From assembly GCF_900182705.1 (NCBI RefSeq), contig NZ_FXTP01000003.1, forward strand, positions 62,001 to 126,000: DNA of 64,000 nt, in the 5' to 3' direction. The stretch comes from Gracilimonas mengyeensis (GTDB lineage Bacteria > Bacteroidota > Rhodothermia > Balneolales > Balneolaceae). Of the stretch, positions 1 through 9,800 are shown one piece after another. Position numbers and translations under genes: made by a program. Every line of letters begins with the position of its first letter. Within the stretch, counting starts at the first letter, position 1. The notes beneath the pieces are model-generated. The model had not been told where the DNA came from. It searched no databases and saw only the letters and a program-made list of their open reading frames with translations.

Positions 1-1562
1 CCGGGATTTACCTTAAACAAACCCTCTTCTGCTGCAGTCAATTGAGCGTTTCCATCATTCAATCCGGAAACAGAAAAATCACTCCCCAAATCCGGCAGGT
101 TTATTTCCATTTCGCGTTCACCCCACAAAATATGCGTTACCTCTTTGCTAAAATTGGGCTTGGCAAAAGGATCGCTGACAGGCACCGCATCGGGATACAC
201 TTCCAGCCGCCACACGCCCTCTTCCAGCTTATCCAGGAAATACACGCCCGTACCGCGGTACTTTACAACGGGCGAGGAGCCCGCTCCCGCAATGTGCCTC
301 AGGTTTGAAGGAGAAGAAGGCTCGGATTCGGTGTGATTGGTGTAATAAAATTTTTCCCCGGAGTTCAGCTCGGCCAGGTTTTGGGAATGACTCAACCGAA
401 AATCGCCAAACACAGTATCAGCTAAAAAAGAATCAAAGGTTTGGCGGCGATCTACCTGGTGAAAAACTTCCGAGGCAATCATCATACTGAGGGCTCTTTT
501 TGGAGAATACGCCAGGTTCAGAAAATGCGTGGGATAATCGGAGTTGTGCGGCGCAATGGGCACCGGATCGTAGGCAAATTGTGTGGCCCATTGGAAACCG
601 GCCTCGCGAAAGCTGCGGGCCATCATCGGATAGGCGTACGTGTGACGCGTATCAGCGGCATCAAACTCGTACACCATCATGGCTTTACCGGAAAAACCCG
701 CTCCATCCCGAAACGGAATGGGATAATCGTGCACGTAAGGCATATAATTTTGATGCTGGGTTTCCCCGCCTACCAATCCGCCGGGATACCATTGAAAGGT
801 GAGACCATCTACCTCGGCCCGCATCACCGCATCCACTACCGAGGGATTTTGGGCGATGTTATAAAATATGGGTTTTTCCCAGCCGGTATCGCGCACGTGA
901 TCGGCCATTTCGTTGATGAAATCCGTAATGGCTTGTTCATCGCCCCAATGCGAGGGTTCGTTAATAATTTCCATAGCGATGATATTGGGATCTTCGCGGT
1001 AGGTTTTACCTGTGTATGGATTTTTGTGATTCAAAAACTGATCGAGGTAATTTTTGATAACCGGATAGAATTCCTCATTCCGGGGCGCTTCTCCTTTGGA
1101 GATGTAATTGGCGAAACCGTCGGTGGGCGTAGCGCCATCGGGATAGGCATTGTTATAAAAAGTTAGCGGGGTGAGGATAACTTTGATGTTCCGCTCTTCC
1201 AGCTTGGCCAGCATATAATCAAACAAATCCAGGTGTTCGTTGGGGATGAGATTACCCAGGCTGTCGCTGATCTCCGTATCCCAGAGGTGAATACGGAAGG
1301 CATCTAAACCCAGCCGTGCAAAGTGGTACACATCCTGGTCGATAGCCGCTTTATGATCTTCGCCCAACAACTTTAACGCGCGGTAGCTGTGGGCAAAAGG
1401 CGTGGAATAGTTCACCCCAAAATAGGTGACTTCTTCCCCATCCGGTGAACGCAGCACACCATCCTCATCCACATAATGAAAGGCATTCTGGGCAGCCAGT
1501 GGGGACATCATTCCAAATAAAAAAAGAAGCAGCAGACTGCTTAATCGCCCTAAATATTTCAT
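1..1562 (-). CDS. Secreted clan GH-A glycoside hydrolase (GH5-like), C-terminus cut by window edge
   Basis: The gene starts at ATG 1562 and runs off the left edge, leaving 520 codons visible. The N-terminus (MKYLGRLSSLLLLFLFGM, then a cleavage-like SPLAAQ) is a clear signal peptide. The body reads as a TIM-barrel glycosidase of the GH5/cellulase superfamily. A strand ending in IINEPSHWGDE carries the expected acid/base Glu, and a later MVYEFDAADT carries a plausible nucleophile Glu. It is the last visible gene of the SusC1 block, behind the GH53 galactanase, so a role on galactan or attached mannan/galactose residues is likely. The exact GH family (GH5, GH147 or another clan A family) cannot be decided by eye. 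The 235-bp gap upstream contains a dispersed repeat, so it may be transcribed less than the genes before it. Confidence 0.75.
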   Translation of the reverse strand, partial: MKYLGRLSSLLLLFLFGMMSPLAAQNAFHYVDEDGVLRSPDGEEVTYFGVNYSTPFAHSYRALKLLGEDHKAAIDQDVYHFARLGLDAFRIHLWDTEISDSLGNLIPNEHLDLFDYMLAKLEERNIKVILTPLTFYNNAYPDGATPTDGFANYISKGEAPRNEEFYPVIKNYLDQFLNHKNPYTGKTYREDPNIIAMEIINEPSHWGDEQAITDFINEMADHVRDTGWEKPIFYNIAQNPSVVDAVMRAEVDGLTFQWYPGGLVGGETQHQNYMPYVHDYPIPFRDGAGFSGKAMMVYEFDAADTRHTYAYPMMARSFREAGFQWATQFAYDPVPIAPHNSDYPTHFLNLAYSPKRALSMMIASEVFHQVDRRQTFDSFLADTVFGDFRLSHSQNLAELNSGEKFYYTNHTESEPSSPSNLRHIAGAGSSPVVKYRGTGVYFLDKLEEGVWRLEVYPDAVPVSDPFAKPNFSKEVTHILWGEREMEINLPDLGSDFSVSGLNDGNAQLTAAEEGLFKVNP

Positions 1563-1654
1563 TTTTAATTTTCGGTTCATTCGTATCTATTATTGTTAAA
1601 ATAAAGAGTGTCGTCGCGCGGAGTTAACCAGCTTGAAATTTGATTTATTAAGCT

Positions 1655-1777
1655 AAGCGATGCGGCCCCGAGCAGTCGGGGTTGAATCTTAGCAACTCCA
1701 TTTCCATCATTTCGTTGTTAAACATCCGGCCAGTATCCGGGAGATTGCCGCGTTCCCGAATACTCGGGACAATGACG
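1655..1777. repeat. Intergenic hairpin repeat, related to 44293-44515
   Basis: This fills most of the gap between GH53 and the GH-A gene. It holds a CCCCGA-loop-TCGGGG hairpin near 1666-1681, a GGGAGATTGCCGCG segment, and ends with a TCCCGAATACTCGGGA palindrome followed by CAATGACG. The left half matches the middle of the repeat at 44293-44515 (GCGGCCCCGAGCA, then GCAACTCC). It looks like a non-coding dispersed repeat that can fold on both strands. Confidence 0.6.
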
Positions 1778-1797
1778 ATTTATTTATTGAACTCAAA

Positions 1798-3948
1798 TTA
1801 CTTCACCAGCATCATTTTTCGGGTTTCCACAAACTCCCCGGCCTGCAGCCGGTAGATGTACAAGCCTGATGAAAGATTAGACGCGTCAAACACCGCCGTA
1901 TGCTCTCCGGCCGCCTTCCGCTGTCCATTTACCAACCCGGCCACTTCCCGCCCCAAGGCATCGTACACCGTTAGCTCCACCGTACTATTCACGGCTAACT
2001 GGTAACTGATTAATGTAGATGGATTGAAGGGATTCGGGTAATTTTGCTGCAACTGAAAATCACGGGGAAGCTGGCCTTGGTGTTCGTTAGAGACGGTAAT
2101 GGCTTCACACGATCCCCACTTAAAAGAAAACACGGTATCGTCTTCGGTGATGTTGTATCCGCGATCCGAATCGTACATATCGGCGCAGGCATCGGGGACG
2201 GTTTCGCGGGCATTCCAGTCATTTCCCGAGAGAAAGTAATAGGCGCCGGAGTCTCCAATTTCTAATTCGGTTTGATAGGAGAATATTCCTTCCTGCTGCT
2301 CGGTCATCGGGATGATAGACCAGTTACCACCTCCCTCATCTGCCGTAAAAGTTCCGGTGACGTACACACCATTCGAATAATCCACCCCGGCGTCCGTCAT
2401 ATCTACTTTAAAAGTCACCTCTACCTCGCCGGAGGCATAAATGGCCTCGCAACTGCCCCACTTAAAATCAAAGAGCGTGTCCTCACCTGGCATGGTGTAG
2501 CCGCGGTCGGTATCCCACATGGTGGCACAGGTTTCTGGTACGGTTTCGCGCGCATCCCAGCTGTTGCCGTTTACAAAATAGTAGGCACCGGAATCGGCCT
2601 CATTTATATAGGTATAATAGCTGTAGATACCGTCGCGCTCATCGGCCATGGGCAGCAGCTGCCAGTCGCCCCCTTCTTCCTCTACGGTAAAACTACCGGT
2701 GATATACATCCCTTCTTCTGAAACTTCTTGCCCACTCATATCTACTTTGAAGGTGGCTTTGGGCGCTTCAGGGTTTTTGTAAAATTCGGGATTCATCCAG
2801 CGGCCGCCGCCGTTGTCCATAAAGTTGTAGTCGCCGGGTGTAAAAAAGGCGACATGCGTGTGCGATGACCCGGTAATCCAGGGCGTGCGGCAGGGCGTAT
2901 CTACCCAGGCCGGTTCCCAAAAGATGACGCCACTTCCCCCGGCACGAATCACTGCACGGGTGTAGTCGGTCATGTACTCCAGTTGTTTTTCGGGGATAAC
3001 GGGAAGGTAATTTGGGGAGGGTTCGTCAATAATGCCACCCATATCATCCGACCACAGATACCCTGTTTCCAACACCATTACTTCGCGGTTCGGATAATCT
3101 TCCACCAATCCAGCTACAATATTTTCCAGCTCAGGGATGCTGGCATCGTGCCAGGCGTAGTAATAGGAAAAGCCAATGATATCAAAATCGGTTACGCCGT
3201 TATTTATGATGTTGCCAAACCACCATTGCAAACCGTTCAAACCGGCAAAATGCAGCGCTATTTTTGGATCGATGGAGGCTGTTTCACCCACATCCCGTAC
3301 GGCTTGTATACCGGCATTAAACAGCTGTGCATGGCGCGACCAATTATTCGAATTCGGAACCCGGCCGGCGGTCTCAAATCCGTCTTCTTCCGGGATGTGA
3401 AACATCATGCCGGAGTTGTTTTCGTTCCCTACCTGCACCAGGTTGGGCATCAGGCCTTCGGCGTCCAGCTCGGTTAATACATCGGAGGTATATTCATACA
3501 CCGAGTCGGCCAACACCTCCACATCGTCGGCAATATCAACCCAATGTTTAGGTACTTGCTGTCGGCCGGGATCTGCCCAAAAATCCGAGTAGTGGAAATC
3601 AAGCAGCACTTCCATACCGTTATCACGGGCGCGGCGGATGGTTTCTTTTACATCTTCCAGGTTGCTGTATACAGGCTTTACACCTTCGGGTTGTTGCAGC
3701 GGCGCTTGCCACCAGGAAGGGTTCACCCACAGCCGCACCCTTACCAGGTTCGTGCCTTGGTCAGCAAAAATCTGGTAAGGATCGGTTGATTGACCCTGGT
3801 ATTTATAATCGGCCCCACAATCCTCCATTTGATTCACATAGGAAAGATCATTCCCAAAATAAAAATCCTGGTTTTGTGCTTGTCCCGGATTGGCAAATAA
3901 CAGAAACATACATACAAGACATACCGGTATTTTTAAAAAATCTTTCAT
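1798..3948 (-). CDS. Secreted GH53 endo-beta-1,4-galactanase with two tandem accessory modules and sorting tail
   Basis: 716 aa. Signal peptide at residues 1-24. The GH53 domain (about 27-390) starts with FYFGNDLSYVNQMED and includes RVRLWVNP. Catalytic residues are E176 in VQVGNENNS (acid/base) and E294 in MVLETGY (nucleophile), both in the family context. The known activity is endo-cleavage of beta-1,4-galactan (type I arabinogalactan, pectic side chains). Residues about 398-505 and 510-618 are two copies of one module of about 105 aa. Each begins TFKVDM, has a (Y/V)xTG(S/T)FT strand and a spaced Cys pair ending WGSCEA, so they are probably carbohydrate-binding. The last 85 residues (QNYPNPFNPSTL ... 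KMMLVK) are a T9SS type A-like sorting domain, which implies surface display or secretion. It follows the 347-aa protein in the SusC1 block. Confidence 0.92.
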   Translation of the reverse strand: MKDFLKIPVCLVCMFLLFANPGQAQNQDFYFGNDLSYVNQMEDCGADYKYQGQSTDPYQIFADQGTNLVRVRLWVNPSWWQAPLQQPEGVKPVYSNLEDVKETIRRARDNGMEVLLDFHYSDFWADPGRQQVPKHWVDIADDVEVLADSVYEYTSDVLTELDAEGLMPNLVQVGNENNSGMMFHIPEEDGFETAGRVPNSNNWSRHAQLFNAGIQAVRDVGETASIDPKIALHFAGLNGLQWWFGNIINNGVTDFDIIGFSYYYAWHDASIPELENIVAGLVEDYPNREVMVLETGYLWSDDMGGIIDEPSPNYLPVIPEKQLEYMTDYTRAVIRAGGSGVIFWEPAWVDTPCRTPWITGSSHTHVAFFTPGDYNFMDNGGGRWMNPEFYKNPEAPKATFKVDMSGQEVSEEGMYITGSFTVEEEGGDWQLLPMADERDGIYSYYTYINEADSGAYYFVNGNSWDARETVPETCATMWDTDRGYTMPGEDTLFDFKWGSCEAIYASGEVEVTFKVDMTDAGVDYSNGVYVTGTFTADEGGGNWSIIPMTEQQEGIFSYQTELEIGDSGAYYFLSGNDWNARETVPDACADMYDSDRGYNITEDDTVFSFKWGSCEAITVSNEHQGQLPRDFQLQQNYPNPFNPSTLISYQLAVNSTVELTVYDALGREVAGLVNGQRKAAGEHTAVFDASNLSSGLYIYRLQAGEFVETRKMMLVK

Positions 3949-3993
3949 AGTAAATTTTTTGGATGAGAAACAGTTTATAAAAAGAAAACCGCG

Positions 3994-4041
3994 AAGGCGC
4001 TAAGAGCGCAAGGAGAATTCAACGTTCTTAGCGCGCTTTGC
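3994..4041. repeat. Intergenic inverted repeat between the 347-aa gene and GH53
   Basis: GCGCTAAGA at 3997-4005 pairs perfectly with TCTTAGCGC at 4026-4034, with further partial pairing outside (GCGAAG / CTTTGC). It lies in the 124-bp gap and could form an RNA hairpin that stabilises or attenuates the polycistronic message. Confidence 0.55.
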
Positions 4042-4072
4042 AGTTTCCATCCACTAAAGCAATGGCGATTGA

Positions 4073-5116
4073 TTACTTAATCAGCATCATTTTACGGGTA
4101 AATGTGCCGGCTTCAGTTTTTAACCGATACAGGTAGATGCCGGAATTAAGCTCCGAGGCATCAAAAGTCGAGGTGTGCTGCCCGGCAGATTTCATGCCTT
4201 GTTGAAGAGTGCGAATTTCACGTCCCAGCGCATCATACACCGTAAGCTCTACATTGGAGGCATGCTCCAGCGTAAAACTGATGTTGGTAGTGGGGTTGAA
4301 TGGATTCGGGTAGTTTTGAGCCAACGCAAAAGTGCGGGCTACATCTTCTCTTTCATTGGAAACCGCGCCTCCCTCAACAATAGAGAAACTGTTTACAAAT
4401 AAACTGCCCTGACCGGTATCGCTCCAGTTAGGCCGTCCATCATTGAAAAAGTTGATACGATCTGCCGTAACACCTTCAACGGTTCCACTGAAATCAACAT
4501 GAGATTGCTCGGTAATAGCCACGACGGTATAATCCAGGTTTGCGCCGTTTTGCGTGATGGAAACATCCAGCGCTACACCGCCCTGTCTCCATTGGTCACC
4601 TTCGTCCCAGTCAGCCGTGGAGGCGTGTGCTTCCACAGAATCACCGTTAACAAAGTAACCGGCCTGATCAAAGTCTAACCGCATTACGGCTTCTGTGTCC
4701 CAGCCACCGTTGTGCAAGGTAAAACCCGTTAAACCGGGAGAAGCCCAGTTCCACGCCATCTTAAAGTTAAGTGTTTGTCCGTCTTCGAGCGCTGCAGCAA
4801 AGGCTCGGCCTAAGTCTACACGTTGGTCACTGGCATCCGATGCAGATGCACGCAGCACAAACGACATCCCGTCGGTATCAATAACGGCAGAATTTTCTCC
4901 GTTATCTGCGGCGGTTTGCAAGGTAATAGCAGCATCTTCACCGTTAATTATACGGTTCCATTCACCAAAACCGGTTCCCATATTTTCTCCGGCTTCAAAT
5001 TCAGCGGCCGTATAATTTGAGGCATCATCCTCTGCTATCACTTCCTGCGCGTACAGGCCAGTGCCCGTTGCCAGAACCAGCAGAGTAGCAAGTAGTAATT
5101 GTCGCGTTATTTTCAT
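4073..5116 (-). CDS. Secreted beta-sandwich protein with T9SS-like tail, SusE-position, function unknown
   Basis: 347 aa starting at ATG 5116 with a signal peptide (residues 1-23, ending in TGLYAQ). I do not recognise the N-terminal 240 residues. They are Asp/Gly/aromatic-rich and predicted beta (GMSFVLRAS, GFTLHNGGWDTEAVMRLDF, DRINFFNDGRPNW), resembling a lectin or laminin-G-like jelly roll. The last ~80 residues (AQNYPNPFNPTTNISF ... RKMMLIK) are a sorting module nearly the same as in the GH53 protein. The gene sits directly after SusD and before the endo-galactanase, where SusE/F-type surface glycan-binding proteins are usually encoded, so galactan binding is the best guess. No catalytic motif was seen. 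Confidence 0.7.
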   Translation of the reverse strand: MKITRQLLLATLLVLATGTGLYAQEVIAEDDASNYTAAEFEAGENMGTGFGEWNRIINGEDAAITLQTAADNGENSAVIDTDGMSFVLRASASDASDQRVDLGRAFAAALEDGQTLNFKMAWNWASPGLTGFTLHNGGWDTEAVMRLDFDQAGYFVNGDSVEAHASTADWDEGDQWRQGGVALDVSITQNGANLDYTVVAITEQSHVDFSGTVEGVTADRINFFNDGRPNWSDTGQGSLFVNSFSIVEGGAVSNEREDVARTFALAQNYPNPFNPTTNISFTLEHASNVELTVYDALGREIRTLQQGMKSAGQHTSTFDASELNSGIYLYRLKTEAGTFTRKMMLIK

Positions 5117-5202
5117 AGGTAGATCTCCATTTAGGGTTAATTAAATCACGTTTGAGGGTAGTATTAGGGTTATTACAAATGTATTGGTGTGATAAAATCT
5201 GC

Positions 5203-5255
5203 CAGGTTCCGGGCATCACAAACCATCGGGGCTTTACCCGGCAACCTGACAGGTT
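5203..5255. repeat. Inverted repeat after SusD1
   Basis: CAGGTTCCGGG (5203-5213) pairs with CCCGGCAACCTG (5237-5248) with one bulge. AACCTG-A-CAGGTT at 5243-5255 is a second, overlapping palindrome. It lies between the SusD1 stop and the next gene, so it could partly terminate or protect the SusCD part of the transcript. Confidence 0.55.
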
Positions 5256-5262
5256 ACAACTA

Positions 5263-6771
5263 TTAGTTATATCCGGGGTTTTGCTCCACAATGCCGTTAC
5301 TCTGCACAATCACCGTTTGCGGAATAGGGAAAAGCACATGATGCGGCTGGGCGTTGCTCACTCCACGAGCCCGTGCATTTTCAATAAATTTACCATGGCG
5401 AATCAGGTCCATACGCCGCAAGCCTTCTCCATAAAATTCACGGGCCCGCTCTTCTAACAGCGCATCCAAAAATTGCTGGCTCGACAGCCCGGCCCATCCT
5501 TCCATATCCAGCCCGGCACGGTTGCGCACTTGCTCTACCAGTGCCAAAGCCTCTCCGGTTACTCCCTGCTGGCGTACTATCGCTTCCGCAAGCGACAGCA
5601 GCACTTCGGGGTAACGGAATATAGGTTGATCAAAATCATAGCCCTGACCGGGGTTTCCGGTAAGGTTTTGCGTAAATTTCAACGGAATGGCTCCCTGCAT
5701 ACCGTTGCCACGGCTTACGGTTGTACCGCGGGAGTTCTCATAACTGTCCACGATGGTGGCACGGCGTTCGTCTTCTTCAGAAAACTTGTCATAAAATTCC
5801 CAGGGCATGTAGTACACGTTCCAGCCCGGTTGTGTTAGCCCTTCAATACCGCTGGCATAATTAGAAGGCACTACCTCAGCTACCCAGTAATTGGGGGCGC
5901 CTTCACCGGCTGGTATAGCATGAATCATCTCGTTGTTTCGTTCGGCATGAAATACGTCGGCATAGTTGGGAAGCAGGCTGTATCCCATATTCATGAGATC
6001 GCGTGCCACAGCTTCGGCTTTAGGCCAATCTTTCTCGTGCATGTACAAACGCAACAAAATCATGCGGGCCGTTCCCTTGGAAACACGTCCCCAGTTTTCC
6101 GCATCGTTGTTATATTTTTCTTCCAGGTTGGGGATAGCCGCCAGCAGGTCGTTTTCCATGGCTGCCACGTACTCTTCCTGGCTTGGACGAGGGTTAATTT
6201 CCGTGTCGTGCAAGGTCTCCGGGTCCAGTTTAACCGGAACCGGGCCGTGGAAATCGTAGATAGAGAACATCAGCCAGGCCCGGAGGGTGCGTGCCTGGGC
6301 TACATAACGATCCCGAACATCCTGGGGTACATCGGCCTCGGAAGTTTCGATTTGCTCAATTACATCGGTAGCCCTTGCGATGAAGCGGGATTTGATGTAA
6401 GTGGCTGCAAATACGTTGCCTTCCATAGTAAAAGTAGCCGGGCCCCACGTAAAGTTGTTAAACACAGCGTGATCGGGGGCGTACATTTCATCGGTGGTTA
6501 CCATGCTTTGACCCAGGTATGATTTGGGATCTGCATTGTAAAGCGCGGCCGACCATACGTTATCGCCAGGATCAGAAAAGCCCCAGTCGCTGGTAAAGGG
6601 ACTGTACAGGGCCACTACGGCTTGGTCAAAATCCGATTCCGAGGAGAAGAAGGTATCGGGCGTTAAATCGCCATAAACCTCCGGCTCCAGCATATCCGAA
6701 CATGCTGTCATCAGCAGGCCGCTCAGGCCCACCACAACAACCATTAGTAATGATAATTTTAGTTTCTTCAT
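5263..6771 (-). CDS. SusD-family outer-membrane glycan-binding lipoprotein (SusD1)
   Basis: The start is the ATG at 6771, because MKKLKLSLLMVVVVGLSGLLMTAC then begins a proper lipoprotein signal peptide with the acceptor Cys at 24. The reading frame is open 69 bases further upstream, but that adds a charged, unlikely leader. The mature protein has the SusD hallmarks: LEPEVYGDLTPDTFFSSESDFDQAVVALY near the N-terminus, a helical TPR-rich body (RTLRAWLMFSIYDFHGPVPV, GTARMILLRLYMHEKDWPKA) and a C-terminus with GYDFDQPIFRYPEVLLSLAEA and EERAREFYGEGLRRMDLIRHG, ending QNPGYN. It caps the SusC1 barrel and delivers oligosaccharide, presumably galactan fragments given the GH53 neighbour. SusC1 ends 92 bp upstream. 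Confidence 0.95.
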   Translation of the reverse strand: MKKLKLSLLMVVVVGLSGLLMTACSDMLEPEVYGDLTPDTFFSSESDFDQAVVALYSPFTSDWGFSDPGDNVWSAALYNADPKSYLGQSMVTTDEMYAPDHAVFNNFTWGPATFTMEGNVFAATYIKSRFIARATDVIEQIETSEADVPQDVRDRYVAQARTLRAWLMFSIYDFHGPVPVKLDPETLHDTEINPRPSQEEYVAAMENDLLAAIPNLEEKYNNDAENWGRVSKGTARMILLRLYMHEKDWPKAEAVARDLMNMGYSLLPNYADVFHAERNNEMIHAIPAGEGAPNYWVAEVVPSNYASGIEGLTQPGWNVYYMPWEFYDKFSEEDERRATIVDSYENSRGTTVSRGNGMQGAIPLKFTQNLTGNPGQGYDFDQPIFRYPEVLLSLAEAIVRQQGVTGEALALVEQVRNRAGLDMEGWAGLSSQQFLDALLEERAREFYGEGLRRMDLIRHGKFIENARARGVSNAQPHHVLFPIPQTVIVQSNGIVEQNPGYN

Positions 6772-6863
6772 GGTTCTGCCTGTTTCTTTCAAATAATTAA
6801 AAACTCTGTTTGTTGATTTTCCGCTATTCATCCTTTTCATAATCGTCTTCTCCTATGCCCGGT

Positions 6864-9800
6864 TTAAAATTTGAGGTCTACGCCTACCGTCAGCGAATAA
6901 GACTTTGGATAAGGATTGGCTTCGGTGTATTCAGGATCAAAGCCGGAGTAATTGGTGAATACCCCCAGATCCTGCATGTTCACAAATAGCTCGGCCGAGC
7001 GCATGGACAAACCGGTCCGGGCCAGCAAACTTTGCGGAAGGTTATAACTTAGCGATACGTCCCCGATGCGGATGAAACTGGCATCTTGCAGGTCAAAATC
7101 GTCGCCTTCGGGGTTGTTTCCGGTATAGGGATTGTCGGCTACACCGGGACGTATACCGTTCGGGTTATCCGAGCTCCATACTTTTCTTGCCAGCTTGGTG
7201 GTATTCAGCGGGGCACCTGTTAAACGCAAACCAGCTACGTTAGGGGTGTAGTTGTTATAGCGGTCAAAGTCGAGATCACCATACACAAATACACTAAGCG
7301 TGAAATTGCCCGCAGAAAAGTTATTGCCCAAACCAATGGACCATTTGGGTATCCCATTTCCAATCTGAACTACATCTTCACTGTTCAGTTGTCCGTCACC
7401 ATTTTGATCTACATAAATTACGTTCCCCAAATTGGCATCAGCCATATGAGAAGGTCGATCCGACTCACTTTTAATAATGCCATTTGTTTCCCATCCGTAG
7501 ATAGCGCCATAGTCATCCGTTTCGCCTATATATTCTGGCAGATCCACGCGTGTGTTCCGCTCCTTCCAATAGCTTCGGTAGTAGGAAACATTAAAGTTGG
7601 TGGACCACTGGAATGTTTGACTTTGAAAATTTTGTGTGGTCAGCGAAAGTTCTATTCCCTGACTTTCCGTCGAACCTACGTTATCAGCCACAAGCCCCAC
7701 CGCATTGTTGAAAGGCAGCGTGTTGAAGTCGAGCAGATCTTTGGCTGTTTTTTGATAGATATCGAGTCCACCGCGAATGCGATTGCGGAAGAACCCAAAA
7801 TCCAATCCAAAGTTAATGGTCTGTACCGTCTCCCAGGTCAGGTTGGGGTTTTCAATTTGTGTGAGGGTCACCCCGTTGCGTACGGTGTTGCCAATCAGAT
7901 AGGAGAAACCGGTGCCATACAGGCGCAGCGTATTTCCACTGAGCACACTTTCGTTACCGGCCAGACCGTATCCAAGACGTACCTTCAATTCAGAGATATC
8001 GCTGTAATCTCTCATGAAATCTTCTTCAGAGACAATCCAAGCGGCAGAAACACCGGGAAATACACCCCATTTATTGTTTTCAGAAAATACGCTGGAGCCA
8101 TCCCGGCGTACAACCCCGGTGAGGATGTATTTATCATCAAGGGTATAATTCAGGCGCATAAACTGTGATAGTTTGGTGCGCTCGTCTTTGTAGGAAGTGA
8201 GCTCGTTGCGTTCGGCATCTTCGGCAGCGCCTACATTGTTATCCCGGAAAGCATCCGTAAAAAAGCCGATACCGACCAAACCAAAACCTTCATTGTTCAC
8301 CTGGTACATACCCGCACCGGCTACAGCGGTCAGTTCACTGTTTTCAAATGCTTTATCCCAGGTTAAAAACCCTTCTACGGTTGAATTTTTACGGCTGTTC
8401 AGGTTTTTCTGGGCCATCCCGTCTGAAAGGTTAGCATGGCGAGACGTGCGGGGCAAATAAAAACCACGCTGCGTTTTTTCGCTATTGTACTGTGCGGTTA
8501 CCGTACCCATCAGGTTATCGGTAAAATCCATTTCCAGCTTGGGAGCTACCGAAATATTTTGGGTTTCACTTTCATCCGAGATATCAAGGAAAGAAACCGG
8601 ATTCATAATCAGCGTGTTATATGTTCGTGTGTATTCGCCAGTACCCTCTTCATACACATCCAGGTTTGGTGCATAAGCCACCGAAGCTTGTATCATATTG
8701 TACAAATCGGCCCCGCCAATACTGCTACCGGTAGTAGGATTATTTCCATCAATACGACTGATGGAAGTACGTACATTCAGCCTGGCAAAATCTCCCAGTT
8801 CCTGATCCAGGTTTAACCGGCCAGAGTATCGTGTGAGCGATGAACTTTTCAGGATAGCCTGATCATCCTGAAAGTTAAAGGAGGTGTAGATTCGGGTGGT
8901 TTCATTACCCCCGCTTACGGTGAAATTATGCTCCTGCATCCAGCCGTCTTCCATTACCAGGTCAGGCCAGTACGTGCCTTCGCCCGCACTGTTCATTTGA
9001 CTTTCGGAAAATAATTGGGTGTAGGTATAATTAGCAGGATCGTTGTTACCGTAAGGGGGTAAGTTATTTTCGTAACGGTGATATTCATGGGCTAAACGAT
9101 TTTGTTGTCGCATAAACTGCTCGGCATTCAGCAATGGAATGTAATCATGCGGACGTTGTGTGGTCACGCTACCTCTATAATCCACTTGAATTTTACCAGC
9201 TGCCCCGCTTTTAGTGGTGATAAGCACTACTCCGTTGGCCGCGGCCGAGCCGTAAATAGCTGCCGCACTGGCGTCTTTCATCACCGAGATAGACTCAATA
9301 TCAGAGGGGTTCAAGTAACTCAATGGATCGCGATCCACCCCGCCGTAGAAACCTAGCACACTACCTGAACTGCCTTCATCAAACAAACCGGGAACGGTGG
9401 ATGAGTTATCCGTAAGCGGAACCCCGTCAATTACGTATAGCGGCTGGTTGCTTCCGCCCGGCGAAATGGCCCCCCGCACGTTCACGGAAAGTCCGCCACC
9501 CGGCTGTGCGCTGCGGCGTTGCAAATTTAAGCCCGGTGCCTGCCCCTGCAGCATCTGGTTAAACGAGTTACGTGCTACCGTGCTCAATTCATCTGCACTT
9601 ACCGAAGAAATAGAACCGGATACCGTACGCCGGCTTTGGGTTCCGTAGCCCACTACCACCAGCTCTTCGCCTTCGATAGCCTCAGGTTGCAGGGCTACAT
9701 TAATGGTTTCCCTGCCACCAATTGGCACCTGCAGGCGCTCATATCCCACAAAAGAAAAAACCAGGGTATCCGAGAGGCTTGGCACATCCAGCGAATATTC

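Noticed and set aside
441-1166. 241-codon plus-strand ORF and many similar long opposite-strand frames (e.g. 7389-8168, 38480-39253)
   Set aside because: They lie antisense to clear enzymes or SusC genes, have no recognisable domains and no ribosome binding site; they are codon-bias shadows.
1655-1777. Repeat considered as CRISPR or as a tRNA-like structure
   Set aside because: No regularly spaced identical units and no cloverleaf; it matches the dispersed hairpin repeats instead.
6772-6840. Longer start for SusD1
   Set aside because: The added 23 residues are polar and would bury the lipoprotein signal; ATG 6771 gives a proper lipobox.
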